Assembly (NCBI RefSeq): GCF_000739635.1
Contig: NZ_BATQ01000154.1
Location: 1-44,352, forward strand
Reading direction: 5' to 3'
Origin: Verrucomicrobium sp. BvORR034
Lineage (GTDB): Bacteria > Verrucomicrobiota > Verrucomicrobiia > Verrucomicrobiales > Verrucomicrobiaceae
Length of the DNA: 44,352 bases
Every line of letters starts with the position of its first letter. Within the stretch, counting starts at the first letter, position 1. This document shows positions 6,335-15,190 of this stretch, in pieces. Both the position numbers and the translations under genes were made by a program. The notes under the pieces are model-generated. The model was not told the origin of the DNA, searched no databases, and saw only the letters and a list, made by a program, of their open reading frames with translations.

Positions 6335-9300
6335 ATGGCGCGCCTGCCAAGCTTCCTCATGAGGCTCCCCCACGCCACATTCTTGGATAGCGCCACGCCG
6401 ACCAGGCGGCAGAGGGGCCCAGCTCGAGTTGCGTCCGTTGGGATGGACCTTCTCCTGCTGGCGCTCTTACCCCTTCTATGGGTCCTCACCGCCCTCCCCT
6501 CAGCCAAAGCCGGAGCCCCGGACTTTGCCAAGGGCTTTGACCTTCTCTTCGAGCTCGGGCTGCCAGATGCCTCTGGCCCGGACTGGCGCTACACCCCATT
6601 GAGCGGGCCCTCGCTGCAAAGGCAGAATTTTATTGATCCCTTTGGTTCGTTCAACGTTCGCATCGGGCTCGGTGACGTGTTCGAACACGGGTGGGTGCAG
6701 ACCACCCGTTCCAACGTGGTTGCGACGCCCCCAGGCACCGCGGCTTCTACTCCGATTCCGGAACCTCACTTTCCAACAGGCACCAAGGTGTTGATCGATG
6801 GCTGGCAGCTCCAAACCGCCGTTCCACCCGGGGCGGAATCAATCCACCTGGAAAAGTTAGGCCTCTCACCCGCCAACATTCACCCTGGAGAGGGAACAGC
6901 AGACGAGAAGGCAGACGCCCAACTCCTCGTCCAATACCTGCAGCGCGTGGCCAAGAACAAGGAGGAGGACGACAACTCCCTCTGGCAAGGTGCCCTGGAG
7001 GATCGGGATTTCATCGCCACCTGCTTCTTCCGCGCTGCCCAGCATCATCGGCGCGGCTACCGGGAGGAGGCCGCCGCCGCGGTGCAGGCCCTGCTGACGA
7101 TCGTCCCACGCCAGGATCGCCTCATGGATCTCGCCGTGCAGTGGTTGGCCGAGACCTCCTATGCCAACGCGATGAATCAATTCCGAGGCTCCGGCGATTG
7201 GCAGGCGCTGCATGCGAGCCTCACTCATGCCCTGCGCACCTACACCCGCGGCTGGGAGCGACGCCCCCTAGTGGAAAAGCTCCACGCCCAGATCACACAA
7301 CGCCTCGCCACACCGACTGCGCCTCCCCTTCCCCTGGCTCAAGCCCGCCTGCTCACCCCGGAACAACGGACCTGGTGGGAGCAGGTGGCGGACGATCCTC
7401 CCGTGCCCTACAAGGAGAAGATCTCAGCGCCAGCAGACAACCCTACAGACGAAAGGGAAGCCACCATCGTCAACATCTTCGTCAAGGCCAGACTCGACCG
7501 GATCGCCGTCACCTGGCTCTACGATTTCAAGATGCAAGTTGATCCATCGAACCTCGCGCTCTGGCGGAAACACAGCGCCACGGGACCGGCCTGGACGCAG
7601 GCGATCCTGCATCAAGACTGGGACTGGATGACCATTGCTGCCGCCGCTGTGGACGATGAGACGCTCATTCCGGTCGTCAGTTCATACTGGAATGTGCCGA
7701 ATCCCAATCCCTTCGACTTTGAAAATAGCCCGCCAGATTTTGAGTCACAGGAGCTGGAACGAAGCTGGCAACACATGTACCGGCCACAGACACGGGGAGA
7801 GCTCGCCCGGGAATTCCTCTTGCACACGTTGCCCTTGACCAATGAGCAGCGGGCAGACCTAGCCACCGATCCCGTGGAACTGCGACGACTCGGCCTGGAA
7901 TGCGGTCGAGTCCTCAAGGGAAGCACTCCATCCCAAGCAGCTCGTTATTTCCTTAAATTCGGCGACCTGGCTCAAAAAGGCAAGGCCCTCATGGCCCTGA
8001 TCAACACCGGTGCTGCCGAGGACCTCAAACTGGCTGAGGACTTGATCATCCAGCAATCCAGCATCCGCTTTGACGAAGCCTCCCACCTCGTCCGCACTCG
8101 CGGAAAGGCCAGTCGCCCCTTCCTTCAGCGGTATCGGAGGGCGCTCTTCGCGGCCTTTGAGATTGAGGCTTCCGGGGATTCCCCATCGGAAGATCACAAA
8201 CTGCCTTCCCCATGGGCTCTGAACCTCGCGACTCTGGAGCATCTTGCCGCCGGCCGCGGCCCTACAGACATCCTTGCCGCCTACGTCAGGGGAGAGCTCG
8301 CGTTTGATACGCTCTATGCACAGACTCAAGCGCTGTTGACCGATGATTCTCATCGTGAGGGTTTCGTGGACCCCATTCTGGATGCCGTCCTCCGCATGCC
8401 CAAGGGGCAGGGTGAAATCAAAATGGGCCTGCTTACTCTATGCGCATGGTTCGGGAGGAAACTGACTCCAGCGCGCAAAGACAAGCTGCGGCAGATCCTG
8501 AGGGAAGATCCTGATACGTTGGTCGTCACCCATGACTACACCGTCTCGCCGCTCTCGCAGGTCGTGTCCTGGCTGACTCTGCAATTCCCTGACGACAAAG
8601 AAGGCGTACCCGAAAAGATCCATCCCCTTTTCCGCGATTTGGATACCTCTGATATCTGGCCTGTTTGGCTCGCTTTTGGGCGGGCCATTCTGGACGGCAG
8701 GTCTCTGCCCCCGCTCCCCTCAGCGACCAACGTCACCACCGAACGTCGTCGCGAGATGATGGAGGCGATTCCACAGCGCCTGGAAAAGGGCGAATGGTCT
8801 GAGTACGTGCAGGCCCTCTCACTCGATGAGAAACTCGCACTGGGCGAGGATCTCGCCACGGTACCGTTCACGCCGATTGGGATTGAAGCCGCCTTGCGCT
8901 TTAGGAGGATCGACTCCTATCCCCCGGATCTTGCCGCACGCGTGGGATTGCACGCATTCGTTGGCCAGAGCGCCAGCGCCTCTACGTTGGCCAAGCTCGG
9001 AGAGATCTGCCGCACCCAGTTGCCTGAGCTGAAGGAAGGCGAGGGCGACGGCCTCTGGATCGCTGTGAAGCCCATGCCCCTGCGCCAGGGCCTGCGCATC
9101 TTCATCACCACCGGCTCTACCAGCCACAGCACGGACTTCGGCAAGACCACCTTCACCTACGTGGGCCATTGGATGAAACAGCTTCCTCAGACACCTGCCC
9201 GTTCACCTGAGCTTCTGGGTTATGGATGGATGGTGTGGAAGATCGCTTCTGATGGGTATCAAAGTGCCGACTGGTATCAGGAAAAAGGCCAGCCCTGGCA

Positions 9301-9487
9301 ACACTGGCCCGACGCTGGGCACCCCACACTCGGCGCCTCTCCCATAGGAGACACCAATGTCTCCGAGACTGATCTTCTTCCCGCACTCGAAGCCCGGAGC
9401 AACACCTGGGATAAGCCGTCCGAGACGATCTGGTTTGAGACAGGAGCACGGAGACCCGGAGGTAGTGCGCGAGAGGTCGGAGATTAG
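6335..9487 (+). CDS. Large secreted protein, paralogue 1 of 3
   Basis: 1,050 residues; no known family recognised. The N-terminus contains a signal peptide; the hydrophobic core is at residues 38-55 with likely cleavage at AKA-GAP. Met37 (at 6443) would give a more standard signal, so the true start may be there. It shares conserved blocks with the proteins at 15400 and 18660: KGFDLLFELGLPDASGPDW (about 66-84), ADEKADAQ (about 189), FFRAAQHHRRGYREEAAAA (about 231-249), TYTRGWERRPLV (about 304), DWDWMTIAAAAVDDETL (about 429-445), RPQTRGELAREFL (about 486), DIWPVWLAFGRAILDGRSLP (about 773-792), and a C-terminal Trp-rich segment ending FETGARRPGG. It is mostly alpha-helical in look, with no further membrane segment, so probably periplasmic. 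It lacks the AGAC-type tail of its two paralogues. Confidence 0.85.
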   Translation: MARLPSFLMRLPHATFLDSATPTRRQRGPARVASVGMDLLLLALLPLLWVLTALPSAKAGAPDFAKGFDLLFELGLPDASGPDWRYTPLSGPSLQRQNFIDPFGSFNVRIGLGDVFEHGWVQTTRSNVVATPPGTAASTPIPEPHFPTGTKVLIDGWQLQTAVPPGAESIHLEKLGLSPANIHPGEGTADEKADAQLLVQYLQRVAKNKEEDDNSLWQGALEDRDFIATCFFRAAQHHRRGYREEAAAAVQALLTIVPRQDRLMDLAVQWLAETSYANAMNQFRGSGDWQALHASLTHALRTYTRGWERRPLVEKLHAQITQRLATPTAPPLPLAQARLLTPEQRTWWEQVADDPPVPYKEKISAPADNPTDEREATIVNIFVKARLDRIAVTWLYDFKMQVDPSNLALWRKHSATGPAWTQAILHQDWDWMTIAAAAVDDETLIPVVSSYWNVPNPNPFDFENSPPDFESQELERSWQHMYRPQTRGELAREFLLHTLPLTNEQRADLATDPVELRRLGLECGRVLKGSTPSQAARYFLKFGDLAQKGKALMALINTGAAEDLKLAEDLIIQQSSIRFDEASHLVRTRGKASRPFLQRYRRALFAAFEIEASGDSPSEDHKLPSPWALNLATLEHLAAGRGPTDILAAYVRGELAFDTLYAQTQALLTDDSHREGFVDPILDAVLRMPKGQGEIKMGLLTLCAWFGRKLTPARKDKLRQILREDPDTLVVTHDYTVSPLSQVVSWLTLQFPDDKEGVPEKIHPLFRDLDTSDIWPVWLAFGRAILDGRSLPPLPSATNVTTERRREMMEAIPQRLEKGEWSEYVQALSLDEKLALGEDLATVPFTPIGIEAALRFRRIDSYPPDLAARVGLHAFVGQSASASTLAKLGEICRTQLPELKEGEGDGLWIAVKPMPLRQGLRIFITTGSTSHSTDFGKTTFTYVGHWMKQLPQTPARSPELLGYGWMVWKIASDGYQSADWYQEKGQPWQHWPDAGHPTLGASPIGDTNVSETDLLPALEARSNTWDKPSETIWFETGARRPGGSAREVGD

Positions 9488-9881
9488 AGGGCAAATGGGA
9501 GAGGATGAGGAGAGAGGTTGGGTACGGATTACGTGGCCAGTGCAACGGAGGCGGAAGTCTCCACACGCAGCAATCATTTCCCCTTCGGGCTCCAAAAGCG
9601 TCTTCGAAGGCAGTGATCTGGCGGATGACTACCAGGCGTGGCGCACGCGTGCACACCCCCTGCTGAAACGCTACGGCTCGAGTTTGTCACCAGGGCCGCC
9701 AAAAAGCGGTGTCGAGCCACCAGCACTCCAAGACGCTTCGCGACTTTGGATGCGCCGGAGCTATTGGAGGTCAGGTCCCGATTGGCGGTCGGCTCACGAA
9801 ACACTGGCGCAGCGCGGTGTGGGTCTGATGCTCTCTGTGATGAAAGACTCCTGGCAGGAAAAGCCGGGCTTCGGCATTTGA
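9488..9881. other. Spacer with directly repeated element
   Basis: No convincing gene, although a frame is open through much of it. It holds a repeat copy at 9662-9744 (listed separately). The first 60 bases are purine-rich (GGGAGAGGATGAGGAGAGAGG). Confidence 0.5.
9662..9744 (+). repeat. Spacer repeat, copy 1 (pairs with 11030-11110)
   Basis: About 83 bp matching 11030-11110 in direct orientation. Identical cores are AGCGGTGTCGAGCCACCAGC followed by ACTCCA, and GACGCTTCGCGAC; the first part differs at scattered positions (CGAGTTTGTCACCAG versus CGAGTTCGTCACAAG). The two copies flank the membrane-protein/DUF2199 gene pair. Confidence 0.88.
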
Positions 9882-10238
9882 ATGATGAGCCAGAACTGGC
9901 AGATATTTTTGATCGAAGCGCTCAACTGGTTCATCCAGGCGGTGCTGCTCTGTCTCGCGTTCGTCCGCCCTTGGCTCGTCAAGCGGTGGCATCTCAGCGA
10001 CCTCTTTGGCTACCCGATGATACTGTCAGTCTTCTGGTGCATCTGGCGCATGGTCATCTTTGATCCAGCCACCGACAACGACGTCCCTGGCATGGGGTAT
10101 CTGGCGGTGGGGTTTGTCCTCGGATTTATCGCCGTCTTCCTGCACCTGTTGCGGTGTGCTTTCACGCGACGCCCCGTCACTGCGCCCCCCGCAAATTCAC
10201 TTGCTGAAAAGAGCGCGCGCACCGTTTGTGATCCATGA
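9882..10238 (+). CDS. Small membrane protein of unknown function
   Basis: 118 residues with three hydrophobic segments at about 10-30, 43-60 and 71-92, and a polar C-terminal tail of about 25 residues. The start may be the first or second Met codon (9882 or 9885). No family is recognised. Its TGA overlaps the ATG of the DUF2199 gene by four bases (ATGA), which suggests translational coupling and a shared role. The pair is flanked by directly repeated spacer elements at 9662-9744 and 11030-11110. Confidence 0.7.
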   Translation: MMSQNWQIFLIEALNWFIQAVLLCLAFVRPWLVKRWHLSDLFGYPMILSVFWCIWRMVIFDPATDNDVPGMGYLAVGFVLGFIAVFLHLLRCAFTRRPVTAPPANSLAEKSARTVCDP

Positions 10239-10729
10239 TTTGGCAATGCCCGGACTGTGGAAGGACTCACGACGATCTGCCCGTCTGCTTTGGCATTGAA
10301 GCACCCTGGCGGGCTCTGGTGCCGGAGGAGGAGTTCGATTCGCGGGTGGAACTGACACCTGACCAGTGTGTGGTGGATGAATCTCAGTTCTTTGTTCGTG
10401 GCCACATAGAAGTCCCCATTCACGGTCATGATGAACCGTTGTCTTTCTCGGTCTGGTCCTCTCTTAGCGAGCAAAGCTTCTTGCACATGTGTGATCGCTG
10501 GGAGGAGCCGGATCGGGGGCTTGACCCGCCGTACTTTGGCTGGTTGTGCAATTCCATTTACGTGTATCCCAGCACCCTCCATCTCAAGCTCTCTGTGCAG
10601 TCACGAGCCCAGGGTCTGACGCCGCTCTTCACGGTTGAGCCCACGGATCATCCGCTTGCGATCGACCAGCATCATGGCATCACGATTGCACGCTGGCATG
10701 AACTCGCCCATCAGCTGTTGCATGCGTAG
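10235..10729 (+). CDS. DUF2199 domain protein
   Basis: 164 residues. The N-terminal CPDCGRTHDDLPVCFG (about residues 5-20) is the short zinc-ribbon-like start of the DUF2199 family. FVRGHIEVPIHG (about 53-64), FSVWSSLSEQSF (about 71-82), PPYFGWLCNSIYVYPSTLHLK with its internal break, and the late HPLAIDQHHGITIARW block follow the family order. Function of DUF2199 proteins is not known; the two cysteines suggest possible metal binding. It is cytoplasmic (no signal peptide) and coupled by ATGA overlap to the upstream membrane protein. Confidence 0.85.
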   Translation: MIWQCPDCGRTHDDLPVCFGIEAPWRALVPEEEFDSRVELTPDQCVVDESQFFVRGHIEVPIHGHDEPLSFSVWSSLSEQSFLHMCDRWEEPDRGLDPPYFGWLCNSIYVYPSTLHLKLSVQSRAQGLTPLFTVEPTDHPLAIDQHHGITIARWHELAHQLLHA

Positions 10730-10780
10730 TTGAGAGTGATGCGACGACCCCAATGCAGGAGGAAATCAGGGGCAATGCGC

Positions 10781-10799
10781 GGCAAGCGGAGCGCTTGCC
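10781..10799. repeat. GCAAGCG-GAG-CGCTTGC hairpin
   Basis: 8-bp perfect arms round a 3-base centre, followed by CTACAGTGGAC. It has no T-run, so it is listed as a repeat module rather than a terminator, though it lies 50 bases after the DUF2199 stop. Confidence 0.6.
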
Positions 10800-11029
10800 C
10801 TACAGTGGACTTTGGACGCGGGGCGGCTTGACGAGTGCACAAAGGATTCAGCCCGTCATTCGACCGCACACCCCGGGTTGTAGGGCGACCGCACCGGTTG
10901 CCGTTCGAGAATGTGAATGAGATTCAAGCGACATGCGATGCCGCTGGGGAGTAAAGGAGGCGGGGGCTCCGGCCCCGCGAGCACGTTGCCGGAGGAGCAA
11001 CCGGCACGCGCTGGGGATCATCGAACGCT

Positions 11030-11110
11030 GTTGAAGTGCTTCGGTTCGAGTTCGTCACAAGAGCCGCCAAAGCGGTGTCGAGCCACCAGCACTCCATGAC
11101 GCTTCGCGAC
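11030..11110 (+). repeat. Spacer repeat, copy 2 (pairs with 9662-9744)
   Basis: See the entry at 9662. The two copies are about 1.37 kb apart in direct orientation and enclose exactly two coupled genes. Confidence 0.88.
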
Positions 11111-11245
11111 GGTGCACACACTGGGGAGGTTGGCCGACTTGTCCCGGCAGGCTGTCATTCGTCGCCCTGCGCCAAACGAAGCACCAGGCGCCCAGAACCT
11201 CCCTCCTTTACATCCTCCCCCTCCCGCCTACTTCTTCCCTTGTAC

Positions 11246-11701
11246 ATGAGCACGCAAAGTCCATATCATCGCAAAGGAACGCCGGGCGGTCCCGGATGCC
11301 GGGTCAATCTCCTCCCTGTGCAGGGCCCGACGGCCCAGGGAACGACCGCGAACTTCGCCCTGCTGGATGCGGGCAAGGAAGCCTCTGAGGTCGAGCTGCT
11401 GCGCACCATCGTGAAAGGCCTGGGTGTGAAATGGGGCAACGATGACTTCGGCTGGTGGGCGGCGGTGCCGGAGAAGCCGATCAGCGCCTTTGCTGCGGCG
11501 CTCTACAAGGCCGCCACGGATCCTACCGTAGCGAACAGCCCACACTCTCTCTATCGTGAGGACGACAACGGGGGTCGCTTCCATGTCGGCGATTTCGAGA
11601 CCCGCCGCGCGGCAGAGGAACGCGCCAAGGAGCTCGCCTCTGGCGGACACAAACAGTACTTCTTTGTGGAACCGATCGTGCAGCCTCCGAGCAAGGCGTG
11701 A
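11246..11701 (+). CDS. Hypothetical cytoplasmic protein
   Basis: 151 residues from the ATG at 11246. The frame is open back to 11036, but the upstream part is repeat DNA, so the internal ATG is chosen. No signal peptide or membrane segment is present. Features seen are a Gly/Pro-rich start (HRKGTPGGPG), LLDAGKEASEVELLRTIVKG in the first half, GWWAAVPEKPISAFAAALYK in the middle, and an Ala/Glu-rich helix (RRAAEERAKELASGG) before KQYFFVEPI. I recognise no family. It converges on the membrane-protein gene at 11796, with a hairpin between them. Confidence 0.6.
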   Translation: MSTQSPYHRKGTPGGPGCRVNLLPVQGPTAQGTTANFALLDAGKEASEVELLRTIVKGLGVKWGNDDFGWWAAVPEKPISAFAAALYKAATDPTVANSPHSLYREDDNGGRFHVGDFETRRAAEERAKELASGGHKQYFFVEPIVQPPSKA

Positions 11702-11714
11702 CCGATCACAATAG

Positions 11715-11753
11715 GATGGCCCGGAGAGGCTTCAGGAATCCTCCGGGCCCATC
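11715..11753. terminator. Hairpin between convergent genes
   Basis: Arms GATGGCCCGGAG and CTCCGGGCCCATC pair with one bulged C; the loop is about 14 bases. It sits midway between the stop codons of two convergent genes and could serve both, but lacks clear T-runs. Confidence 0.5.
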
Positions 11754-11795
11754 TCACCTCGCAACCCGCGATCATCGTGTCCCGCTGCGCCTTGA

Positions 11796-12248
11796 TCACC
11801 GGCGCACCACAGCCTTGGGCGAAAACGAATGGAGAAGCTGTGCCCCGAACAGACTTCCCACCACGGATACAAGAAGCGCCATGCAAGACATGACGAGAAA
11901 CCAGACCTCTGGCGCCTCACCGACCACGTGTTTCACGACAACAAGCCTGGCACCATTCACCTCCCAATAGTAGCCTTGAAGTTCCTCGTATTTTTGGGCG
12001 AGGTTTTCATAGGTAGGTAATTCGCCGATTCGGCGCAAGTTCCCCTCCTCATTCCTCAGCGCGCGAATATACTGCCAGGACTCTGCCGCTGCCTTCTTCA
12101 TCTCAGGCGGATCCAAGTAAGCCTCCCGGGGATCAAGGGCGATCATCCCCGCAGCCATCCCAATGATCTGCACGGAGAACAGAAAGATCACAATGAACAA
12201 CCCACCCCACATGGGCCAGTCAGAAAGTGCAAACCGCGTGTGCTTCAT
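11796..12248 (-). CDS. Membrane protein with helical periplasmic or cytoplasmic middle
   Basis: 150 residues. Hydrophobic segments at about 14-36 and 117-138 flank an 80-residue hydrophilic, helix-prone middle (EMKKAAAESWQYIRALRNEE, LAQKYEELQGYYWEVNG). No family is recognised. It is the last of four minus-strand genes (14269 to 11796) that are all of unknown function and closely spaced, perhaps one transcript. Confidence 0.6.
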   Translation of the reverse strand: MKHTRFALSDWPMWGGLFIVIFLFSVQIIGMAAGMIALDPREAYLDPPEMKKAAAESWQYIRALRNEEGNLRRIGELPTYENLAQKYEELQGYYWEVNGARLVVVKHVVGEAPEVWFLVMSCMALLVSVVGSLFGAQLLHSFSPKAVVRR

Positions 12249-12424
12249 GGGCAGAAGGGTTAGGGCGAAATGGGAACCACAATTTTTGCGATGCTGCCAC
12301 CCTACAATGTTCGCCGGGCCAAAAGCCAGTAAAAAATAAACACAGGGAAGGAAGGCTTGCGCGAGCGCCCGCAGGGTCGTTGCCTGCCGTTGCGGCTTCG
12401 CTCGCCCTTTCGTGTCGCAATCAC

Positions 12425-12841
12425 CTACCGAGGAGAGACCTTGAACACGAAGTTGCCATTCGGAATCAGGCTGCGATCAAGCGGCGGATTCTTGTTCAAC
12501 ACCTCCTCCATGGCAACTGGGTCCGTGCTGGACAGTGCCGTCCGGTGGTTGAGCATCATCAGCTCGAACAGAGGCCGGGCTGACTCTGGCACCAGATAGA
12601 TGGTCTTGATGGGAGCATCGTCCTCCACGATCCGGAATTCCGATGGGGCGCGGTCTTTCGTCTTGGGCAGGGTTTTCGCCACCAGCAAATAGTCCCAGAA
12701 ATGAGGGAACTTGATTTGCGCGGTGAAATCCCCGTCCCCCACCTGCTTGGTGATCATAGCGCGCGAGCCATCCGCCGAGTCCAGCGTCAGCGTCCACCCG
12801 TTTATCTTCGCGATCAGACGCTCTCCACCACGCTTGTCCAT
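12425..12841 (-). CDS. Hypothetical protein, N-terminus possibly frameshifted
   Basis: 138 residues as read from the ATG at 12841. The product starts MDKRGGERLIAKINGWTLTL and looks like an extracytoplasmic beta-rich domain without an export signal. Just upstream, in another frame, bases 12872 down to about 12840 encode MIGVLAFLFVLWTS, preceded by NKPYLT, which looks like the missing membrane anchor or signal segment. A single-base indel near 12840 would join the two. This may be real decay, a sequencing error, or coincidence. No family is recognised. It is part of the minus-strand cluster of unknown genes. Confidence 0.55.
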   Translation of the reverse strand: MDKRGGERLIAKINGWTLTLDSADGSRAMITKQVGDGDFTAQIKFPHFWDYLLVAKTLPKTKDRAPSEFRIVEDDAPIKTIYLVPESARPLFELMMLNHRTALSSTDPVAMEEVLNKNPPLDRSLIPNGNFVFKVSPR

Positions 12842-12936
12842 AGAACAAACAGGAAGGCAAGCACGCCGATCATGGTGAGATAGGGCTTATTGATTGAGCA
12901 TGATGAATCCTCATACCGAGGTTGTTTTGGCAAAGT

Positions 12937-13554
12937 CTAAAGAGAGGCATACGGATCACGCCCCAGCAGCAGCTTCAGCTCCGCCCGGCTGAACTTACGC
13001 TGCTTGATGGCAAATTGACTCGCCAGGTGTTGCATCAGTTTGTCAGCATGACCGTGGTTGGCATACTCGATAGCGCCGGACGGCCCCTCAGCCTTGACAT
13101 AGAGAGCGACAATGTCCCAGCCCCCACGCGGCATTTCATCGCGGATCGCCTCGAAATCCTCCTCGGTTTTGGCCTTTTCATACTTCTTCAAGTAGGCGGC
13201 AAAGGCCTCCGATTTGGTGATTTCTTTTTCGACATCGGCAGCAGACTCCTGCAGGACCTTTGCCAGGGCTTTGTATTCATCGGCAGACAACGCACGAAAC
13301 ACACCTCCGGATTCTTGGATCGACCGACACTTCATGGCGGCACCAGGCTTGTCCCGCACGATCTCCATCGCGGCAGCATAACCCTGTCCGTAGTCGGTCA
13401 ACAGCACCGAGCCAAGAGTCAGCTTTGTCCAAGGCGCAGTGAGAGGTTCCTGCACAGACTTGGCTTGCGCCGCCACTTTGTCCTCTGCGTTTGCCAATGA
13501 CAGGAGATTGACTTGAACCGACAAGATCAGCAGGAGGAGCAATGGCCGGTTCAT
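12937..13554 (-). CDS. Secreted protein of unknown function
   Basis: 205 residues with a clear signal peptide (hydrophobic residues about 4-21, cleavage near ANA-EDK). The mature part is hydrophilic and helix-rich: SADEYKALAKVLQESAADVE and EAFAAYLKKYEKAKTEEDFE lie in the middle, then IEYANHGHADKLMQHLASQF, with the end RAELKLLLGRDPYASL. No conserved motif I know is present. The start is only 22 bases after the stop of the next upstream gene (13577-14269), so the two are probably co-transcribed. Confidence 0.7.
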   Translation of the reverse strand: MNRPLLLLLILSVQVNLLSLANAEDKVAAQAKSVQEPLTAPWTKLTLGSVLLTDYGQGYAAAMEIVRDKPGAAMKCRSIQESGGVFRALSADEYKALAKVLQESAADVEKEITKSEAFAAYLKKYEKAKTEEDFEAIRDEMPRGGWDIVALYVKAEGPSGAIEYANHGHADKLMQHLASQFAIKQRKFSRAELKLLLGRDPYASL

Positions 13555-13576
13555 GGTGGCGAACTAAAGGGTGACG

Positions 13577-14269
13577 CTACTCCAATAGCGCATCGCGCAG
13601 CAAGGCGACATCTTCGATGGGAGAGTTTTCCGGGAACGCGATTCCAACGAAGCGTTTCCACTCAGCGTGAAGCTGGTCGAAGTTGGTGCCGCTCCAGAGG
13701 AAGTCAGATGAAACATAGTGCTCCGCGATGGAGCCCATTTTGACAAGCTTGGCTGCCAGCGCCGGCACATCGTTTGGGTCAGCGTATCCCATCAACGCCA
13801 GCATGAGCTGGCCCAGAAGAAGGAGCGGAGCCTCTTTATCAAACCAACCATCATGCTTCAGCCGGGCATGCAAATCTGCGAAGACGGGATAGAGTAGTCT
13901 TAGCAGCTGTGCGTCCTGAAGTGCGTGGGAATCTTCCAAGAGACGGATGACCAGATAGTTAGGCACCATCGTGCCTGGAGGACCGGCAGGTCCGGCACAC
14001 AGCGCGACTCCCACGGAATTCGTAAACACACGGAACCGGCGGAAGCGAACAGGATCCTTTTCGGTTTCCGCGTCGCCCCACATGGTCAATCCAATCGTCT
14101 CCGTGATGTCGAAATCTGCGTCTTGGGGAAGTTTTCGCGATTTGAGTATCGCGGTGAATTCTCGCACGTAGCCCGGAAACCCCGGATCATTCGGACTGAA
14201 ATCCCACACATCACGCGGTGTTACTTCGTTGACAGCATAAGCAAAGAGCTTGTAACAGGCGGGGGTCAT
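13577..14269 (-). CDS. Hypothetical cytoplasmic protein
   Basis: 230 residues without signal peptide or membrane segment. It starts MTPACYKLFAYAVNEVTP; a central segment has MVPNYLVIRLLEDSHALQD, and the second half is Leu-rich and helical (LLLLGQLMLALMGYADPND). I do not recognise a family. It is the first gene of the minus-strand cluster (13577, 12937, 12425, 11796), and 1.1 kb of gene-free DNA lies upstream of it. Confidence 0.65.
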   Translation of the reverse strand: MTPACYKLFAYAVNEVTPRDVWDFSPNDPGFPGYVREFTAILKSRKLPQDADFDITETIGLTMWGDAETEKDPVRFRRFRVFTNSVGVALCAGPAGPPGTMVPNYLVIRLLEDSHALQDAQLLRLLYPVFADLHARLKHDGWFDKEAPLLLLGQLMLALMGYADPNDVPALAAKLVKMGSIAEHYVSSDFLWSGTNFDQLHAEWKRFVGIAFPENSPIEDVALLRDALLE

Positions 14270-14679
14270 GGGGGCAGGTGTGGAAAGGATGCCCGGAAAT
14301 CAAAAAAGGCAAGCGGGGCTCGTCAAGGTAGCCTCGTTCATCGATGGTGCATCAGCGTCAGGTTAACTTGCATACCGCCTCCTGCCCTGGAAGCCTCAAT
14401 GTCTGTCGAGATTTGGCGACATCGGCGAGAAGGCGAAGCTTGCAGACGCTTCAGCTAGTGCCTCCTCACGTCGACAACTACAGGGGCGCTGGGTAGTTGG
14501 TGATCAAACACCAGTGGGTGGGCATAGCGACGCGAGCCGTCGGGGTGTGTGCGGATACGAAGGATATTTGAAGATGCCTTCTTCATTGTGGTCACGATTG
14601 CCGGTCGTAGTTGACGACGTAAGGAGAACAGACCAATCGCGCGCGTTTGGGGTGGCCGCCAAGGAACCATCTGGAAATA

Positions 14680-15019
14680 CCCGACTCAGACCGAAGTTGA
14701 TCCCAGTATGGGATCTGTAGCACAGCCCAAGGTTGGACGAGCCCTAAGCGAGTCTACCTTGGGTACCGCCGCAGGAGAAGATCAGGTGGGAAAGCCGACA
14801 GCATTCGCTTCCTCCCCTCCGTCTTCAACACCTCCATGTCGGCGCCTCAGGTTCCTTGGCAGGCACTAACTTAACCGTATGCGATGTCTCAATCGTGGCG
14901 CGCGACCGCATTCCCAAGGGGTGCTTCATGGCCGCGAGGTGAACCGGTATCAAACTCCCCTATCAACCCGGCTTACACGTTAGCCTCCCGATGAGGGATC
15001 AACTTCGGACTGAGTCGGG
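14680..15019. mobile_element. 340-bp element with 25-bp terminal inverted repeats
   Basis: The left end 14680-14704 begins CCCGACTCAGACCGAAG and continues TTGATCCC; the reverse complement of 14995-15019 is the same except for one base (A versus T at position 11), so 24 of 25 bases match. The interior has no gene. This is the architecture of a miniature inverted-repeat element, but I see no clear target-site duplication (flanks GGAAATA and CTGGGCA), and no transposase in the window uses these ends. Confidence 0.55.
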
Positions 15020-15127
15020 CTGGGCAGGCGCGGTTTCTTGGTAACCACAACATCGAAGGCGGGAAGTGCGGGAGTGCTGGTTGCGGAAGATGGGAATCGA
15101 CGAATTGAACGCACGTCCCTGCGGCGA

Positions 15128-15190
15128 CTGAGCCGGACGGCACGTCCGGACTACACCCTAGGCGCTGCTGCGGAGTAGTTCGACGGTCCC
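15128..15190 (+). repeat. Diverged copy of the 125-bp spacer repeat
   Basis: Shares CCGGACTACA-CCT and GCGCTGCTGCGG with the copy at 1475-1599, but the rest is too changed to align well. Confidence 0.5.

Larger units (their letters stand above)
10730..11245. other. Spacer with hairpin and repeat
   Basis: No gene is seen. Bases 10781-10799 form a hairpin (GGCAAGCG-GAG-CGCTTGCC) followed by CTACA, a phrase I recall as common in Planctomycetes/Verrucomicrobia spacers. Bases 11030-11110 hold the second copy of the 83-bp repeat. An open frame runs from 11036 into the next gene but its first 70 codons are repeat sequence. Confidence 0.55.

Noticed and set aside
9357-9881. Open frame between paralogue 1 and the membrane-protein gene
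   Set aside because: It overlaps the end of paralogue 1 and runs through repeat DNA; the product has no protein-like pattern.
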